A program made the translations under genes and the position numbers. DNA of 64,000 bases, taken from contig JADFZL010000016.1 of NCBI GenBank assembly GCA_015232575.1, forward strand, positions 62,001 to 126,000, in the 5' to 3' direction. Position 1 is the stretch's first letter. Each line of letters begins with the position of its first letter. The stretch is from Candidatus Rifleibacteriota bacterium. GTDB lineage: Bacteria > Muiribacteriota > Ozemobacteria > Ozemobacterales > Ozemobacteraceae. Below, in pieces: positions 60,197-64,000 of the stretch. A model generated the notes under the pieces. That model did no database searches, was not told the origin of the DNA, and saw only the letters and a program-made list of their open reading frames with translations.

Positions 60197-63100
60197 ATGA
60201 GGCAATTGGAAAAAATAGTCACTGAATTCAGAGATATTGCAGAAAAAGCCATTTCTGATACACATGAAAAGGTAATGAAATCAGTTTCGTCTGATGCAAT
60301 TGAGGCAATAGCCTGTGATTACTGGCATTATGTACTATTGAAAAAATATCTTTCAGAGAATGGTTTATTAAATGATTCAAATAGTTCAGAAAAAAAGTGG
60401 CGTGAATATGCCTTTGAAAAACGGAATTGGCAAATTAATCAATTCGATGAACTTATAAGCATTTCCTCGAAAAATAAACTTGAAGCTCTTCTGGAAAACA
60501 TTCCCTCAAAAGTATTTCAAGCTTATGATTCTTTTGGCTGGGTTTATCAGTTCTGGCAGACCAGGACAAAATTTGACGCAGATCTCAGAATTTCTCAGGG
60601 CGCAAAGGTTGGTTCACGTGATATTTCAGCTGTAACACAACTTTTTACTGAGCAGTACATGGTTTCATTTATTCTCGATAATACCATTGGAGCGTGGTGG
60701 GCGCACCAGATACTCAGCAGAAATGATTTTCAGAATGCGAACTCAGAATGCGTTTTGAGAGAAAAGGTTGCATTAAAGAATCAGCCATTTACTTTTCTGC
60801 GTTTTCATCACTCTGCTGAAGGCTGGAAAACTCTTTCGGGCGCATTTAAAAATTGGCCGTGCTCTTTAAAAGAGTTCAGATTGCTTGATCCATGCTGCGG
60901 TTCGGGGAATTTCCTGGTTGCAGCATTTAAAATGCTTGTGGAAATGAGAATTGAGTCTGAGAATCTTCACCCCGAGGAAGCTGTAAACCGAGTTCTGTCA
61001 GAAAACATCTATGGTCTGGAAATTGATCTGCGTTGTGTGGAATTTGCTGTATCTGCTCTATCACTTGCTGCCTGGACCTTTCCGGGTGCTGAAGGTTTTC
61101 GCCCCTTGCCGAATCTGAATATTGCGTGTTCTGGAATGCCAATGAAAATCAAGGCAAAAAATCTCAGGGATTGCATCAATGAAGACCTGAAGAGTGAAAT
61201 TGAAAATGCGCCTCTTTTTGGAAGCCTTGTAAATTTTCAAAAAGCTTTTGCAGAATCAGAATTGAAGGATATTTCACTGAACAACTGTGACTCGGCAAAA
61301 ATCTTCAGTATGAAATTTCATTCAGTAGTTACAAATGTTCCATTTAAAGGGGCAAAGAAGCTTGATTCGACGTTGAATGAATTTCTTTCAAGACGCTTTC
61401 CTGCGGGAAAATCTAATCTTGCAACAGCATTTGTATTGAGAATCAAAGACTGGTTACTTCCCGGCGGAACAGCTTCTATTGTAACGCCTCATGAATGGCT
61501 CTTTCTCACATCGTATAAGGATCTGAGGAAGCATGTTCTTGAATCAACAAAGTGGGAATTCATAGCTGATCTTGGTGAACATGCGTTCGAAAGTTCTCAG
61601 GCTTCAGGAGCATTTACTGCGCTTATCTCATTTTCAAATGTTGAACCATCGAATGAATCAGCATTCTGGGGAATAGATTGCAATTCCAGAAAAAGCATTA
61701 AAGCAAAGCGTGAAGCGCTGATTTCCGAAAATGGCGCATTTTTTCAGCAGAAAAAACAGCTGGAAAACCCGGATCACCGTTTTGTACTTTCTGTGCAATC
61801 AGAAAGAGTTCCGATCGGCCTTGTTGCAAAGGCATTCGGAGGAATGCAGAGCGGTGATGCACCAAGATATCTTTTCTATTTCTGGGAAATTTCCGAGTTA
61901 AATTCAAATTGGGAATTGTTTCTTCTTCCATGTGCAAAAACTGCAGAATTCACCGGCAGACAGGGAATAATTCGCTGGGAAAAAGGCAAGGGAAGTCTTG
62001 CCAGCTCAAGCCAGGCACATTTCAATGGAATTAAAGCATGGGGCCGACGTGGTGTCGCAATCCGTCAGACACGAATGCTTCCAGCAACATTGTACACGGG
62101 GGAAATGTTTGATCAGTCGTGTATTCTTCTTGTTCCAGATGATGAAAAGCATTTACCGGCGCTCTGGGCATTCTGTTCTTCAGATGAATTTCACAACGAA
62201 GTTCGTAAAATTGATAAAAAAAAGAATGTTACATACGCGACTCTTGATAAAATATCATTCGATTTGAAAAAATGGGAGAAGCGTGCTGAAACTATTTTTC
62301 CGGAAGGATTTCCTGTTGCCATTTCTAATGATCCAACACAGTGGATATTTCATGGGAACCCTGCTAAATCAGATGAGCCACTTCAGGTGGCTGTTGCAGA
62401 ACTTCTCGGATATAACTGGCCAGCCTCTGCGATGCCGCAAACTATCAGCAGAAGTCGGATGGAGAAAAACAAGGAAAAATCTTGTACAGACAAATTCAAT
62501 CAGAATAATTCTGAATTTGAAGTTAAATCCAGTTGTTTGAAATCAGGAAGGCATTATTCTGAACATGTGGATTGTCAGAAATTGTTGACTGAGTATCCTG
62601 AATCACAAAAAACAGGACAAATAAAAATCTCACCAAAACAATCTTCCAAAGCAACTCCTTTACCTTTTGCGATGGCTTGTTTTACTGAGAAACTGAAATC
62701 CATGTCGGAGCCCGACGGAATCGTTTGTATTCCTTCCGTCTGCGGAAAACCACGGGCAGCGGAAAGGCTGTTGGAGGTTTTATCAGCAGCTTATGATTCC
62801 CCCGATTGCAGAATTGCTCTGCATGCGCTGCTGGGGAATTCTGAAATTAACGAAGAATCTGCGCTGAACTTTCTCGAAAGATGGCTCAGAAACGACTTCT
62901 TCACTCAACATTGCAGACTTTTCTGCCAGCGACCCTTTATCTGGCATGTCTGGGATGGCCTGGCAGACGGTTTTTCTGTTTTACTTAATTATCACAGACT
63001 CGACCGGAAAAACCTTGAAAAGCTTGTCTACGTCTACCTTGAAAATTGGATCAAAACTCAGAAGAAAGACGTTATAAGTGATAAAAAGAGAATGAAAGAA

Positions 63101-63406
63101 AGACTGCTGGCGGCAGAAAATCTGAAAATGCAGTTAGAAAAAATTCTCACAGGCGATGCGCCACACGATATTTATGTCCGCTGGAAGCCAATCTCAGAAC
63201 AACCCAAAGGTTGGAATCCTGACATAAACGATGGAATACGCATTAATATCAGGCCTTTCATGTCAGTAAAAGATGTTGGAAAAAAAGGTGCCGGAATACT
63301 GAGAGACAAACCCGTCATAAACTGGAAAAACGACCGCGGAAAAGAACCAGACGGCCGCGTCCGCATCAACGACCTTCATCTTTCTCTTTCAGAAAAAGGA
63401 CAGTAA
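60197..63406 (+). CDS. Large class I N6-adenine DNA methyltransferase (Eco57I/PglX-like)
   Basis: 1069 residues. Motif I RLLDPCCGSGNFLVAAFKML is near residue 230. NIYGLEIDLRCVEFAVSALS follows, motif IV is SVVTNVPFKGAKKLD near 375 (N-V-P-F instead of N-P-P-F/Y), then KSNLATAFVLRIKDWLLPGG and TPHEWLFLTSYKDLR. The N-terminal 200 residues are helical. The long C-terminal half would include target recognition, and its last 250 residues are of unknown type. No separate restriction gene or BREX/DISARM partner is in the window. It could be an orphan methylase, a fused type IIG enzyme (no clear nuclease motif seen) or part of a system extending beyond the window. Confidence 0.78.
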   Translation: MRQLEKIVTEFRDIAEKAISDTHEKVMKSVSSDAIEAIACDYWHYVLLKKYLSENGLLNDSNSSEKKWREYAFEKRNWQINQFDELISISSKNKLEALLENIPSKVFQAYDSFGWVYQFWQTRTKFDADLRISQGAKVGSRDISAVTQLFTEQYMVSFILDNTIGAWWAHQILSRNDFQNANSECVLREKVALKNQPFTFLRFHHSAEGWKTLSGAFKNWPCSLKEFRLLDPCCGSGNFLVAAFKMLVEMRIESENLHPEEAVNRVLSENIYGLEIDLRCVEFAVSALSLAAWTFPGAEGFRPLPNLNIACSGMPMKIKAKNLRDCINEDLKSEIENAPLFGSLVNFQKAFAESELKDISLNNCDSAKIFSMKFHSVVTNVPFKGAKKLDSTLNEFLSRRFPAGKSNLATAFVLRIKDWLLPGGTASIVTPHEWLFLTSYKDLRKHVLESTKWEFIADLGEHAFESSQASGAFTALISFSNVEPSNESAFWGIDCNSRKSIKAKREALISENGAFFQQKKQLENPDHRFVLSVQSERVPIGLVAKAFGGMQSGDAPRYLFYFWEISELNSNWELFLLPCAKTAEFTGRQGIIRWEKGKGSLASSSQAHFNGIKAWGRRGVAIRQTRMLPATLYTGEMFDQSCILLVPDDEKHLPALWAFCSSDEFHNEVRKIDKKKNVTYATLDKISFDLKKWEKRAETIFPEGFPVAISNDPTQWIFHGNPAKSDEPLQVAVAELLGYNWPASAMPQTISRSRMEKNKEKSCTDKFNQNNSEFEVKSSCLKSGRHYSEHVDCQKLLTEYPESQKTGQIKISPKQSSKATPLPFAMACFTEKLKSMSEPDGIVCIPSVCGKPRAAERLLEVLSAAYDSPDCRIALHALLGNSEINEESALNFLERWLRNDFFTQHCRLFCQRPFIWHVWDGLADGFSVLLNYHRLDRKNLEKLVYVYLENWIKTQKKDVISDKKRMKERLLAAENLKMQLEKILTGDAPHDIYVRWKPISEQPKGWNPDINDGIRINIRPFMSVKDVGKKGAGILRDKPVINWKNDRGKEPDGRVRINDLHLSLSEKGQ

Positions 63407-63580
63407 CAGAAGCCTCCGAAAATCAGCCATTCGCCCAATAACTCAATCGAAAAACCAAAAGCCCCAACCTGAATATTTTCCGTAAATCCGCTAAACTACG
63501 CAATCTTCACTATCTAAAAAATCCACACTAATAATCTATTTTTCATTCATAATCATGAAAACCAACCGCTCTTGACTCTT

Positions 63581-63610
63581 AAATCACAAATCACAAATCA
63601 CAAATCACAA
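63581..63610 (+). repeat. 7-bp microsatellite in an intergenic region
   Basis: Four tandem copies of AAATCAC plus two bases. The gap 63407-63688 otherwise holds A/T-rich, non-coding-looking sequence with no clear gene. Short tandem arrays like this can vary in length. Confidence 0.85.
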
Positions 63611-63688
63611 TCCTAAATTCTAAATCTTGAAAATCTGCGAAATCTGCGGAAAAAAATCTTGTCTTTTCTTTTCTTTTGCCTTTACGCA

Positions 63689-64000
63689 TTATTCCTGAAC
63701 AGAAGGGGTTTTATTGACAAACGTGCTGCATGAAAGATATTCCAGTGCAAGAAGATAACCTGACAGCCCCAGCCCTGATATTAATCCATAGCATACAGCT
63801 CCGGTTAAAGTTTGTCTCCGGAACTTTTCTCTTCCGAAAATATTCGAAATGTGAACTTCGATTACCGGAATTTTAAGATTTTTTATCGCATCTCTCAGGC
63901 AGATAGAAGTATGTGAAAGGCCTCCGGGGTTAATAATCATGCCAATTTCGTCGTCTATTCTCTGAATACGGTCAATCAAATCTCCTTCGTGATTCGATTG
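63689..64000 (-). CDS. aroQ: 3-dehydroquinate dehydratase type II, partial
   Basis: The C-terminal 103 residues are present; the 5' end is beyond the right edge (the frame stays open at 64000). IINPGGLSHTSICLRDAI, KIPVIEVHISNIFGREKFRR and GLGLSGYLLALEYL are the type II motifs, with the catalytic-site NPGG-x-T/S-H and the E-V-H-I-S-N block. The enzyme removes water from 3-dehydroquinate in the shikimate pathway. The last 10 residues after LEYL differ from most homologues. Confidence 0.9.
   Translation of the reverse strand, partial: QSNHEGDLIDRIQRIDDEIGMIINPGGLSHTSICLRDAIKNLKIPVIEVHISNIFGREKFRRQTLTGAVCYGLISGLGLSGYLLALEYLSCSTFVNKTPSVQE

Noticed and set aside
63581..63610. AAATCAC tandem array as a CRISPR
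   Set aside because: The 7-base units are contiguous, with no spacers; it is a simple microsatellite.

Overview
The window comes from a Gram-negative (diderm) bacterium with an A+T-rich chromosome. Lipid A and LPS genes (lpxI, two lpxB-type genes, msbA, an LpxL-type acyltransferase, a wecA/tagO-type transferase, wecC, rmlD), a pseudopilin and many exported proteins support this. No rRNA, tRNA, transposase, integrase or CRISPR array was seen. The taxon cannot be fixed from the sequence. The mixture suggests an uncultured environmental lineage, and a candidate phylum such as Riflebacteria is only a guess.

Layout. 1-180: the tail of a FAD-dependent oxidoreductase. 0.27-13.7 kb: a tightly packed plus-strand envelope block (wecA-like, holB, ricT, lpxI, a Gfo/Idh dehydrogenase, an ICMT-like methyltransferase, lpxB, msbA, a DUF374 acyltransferase, a divergent second lpxB, an lpxL-like gene, wecC, a CYTH protein). 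Many neighbours overlap by 4-30 bases. 13.75-16.35 kb: a scar region. It holds a hybrid histidine kinase broken by a frameshift, a decayed DUF4160 gene, a truncated copy of an ATPase gene found intact 13 kb downstream, and a 145-bp second copy of the 3' end of wecC. 16.4-17.6 kb: two convergent paralogous exported proteins sharing a perfect 25-bp hairpin terminator.

17.7-29.7 kb is a defence-like island. Small unknown and membrane proteins come first. Next is a three-gene module (DUF262, DUF3696-type AAA ATPase, unknown protein). Then comes a 1615-residue protein with an N-terminal NACHT/STAND NTPase and a C-terminal PtuA/SMC-like ATPase, translationally coupled to an HNH endonuclease of the PtuB/TIGR02646 kind. 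A COG3910-like ATPase closes the island. The NACHT-ATPase fusion plus HNH pair is the strongest candidate here for an undescribed system, reading as a STAND sensor joined to a Septu-like effector.

30.1-33.8 kb: a sulfur operon (exported metallo-beta-lactamase/triple rhodanese protein and two YeeE/YedE-type transporters, one with its own rhodanese domain). 34-47.9 kb: housekeeping and envelope genes (rmlD, APC permease, rsmA, a ClpB-like AAA+ protein, pseudopilin, inositol monophosphatase, a flippase-like membrane protein, an exported protein of 30-residue repeats, a twin-YHS protein, HD hydrolase, DAHP synthase, hydrolase). Several dispersed, tandem and palindromic repeats lie between them. 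48-51.4 kb: accessory genes (unknown exported protein, SNF2 helicase remnant, DUF4143 ATPase, vapBC). 51.4-57.3 kb: a minus-strand block with lysC and dapH (lysine/DAP pathway), a two-domain dehydrogenase and a sensor kinase. 57.7-64 kb: a radical SAM protein, a secreted endonuclease I, a large orphan-looking adenine methyltransferase and a partial aroQ.
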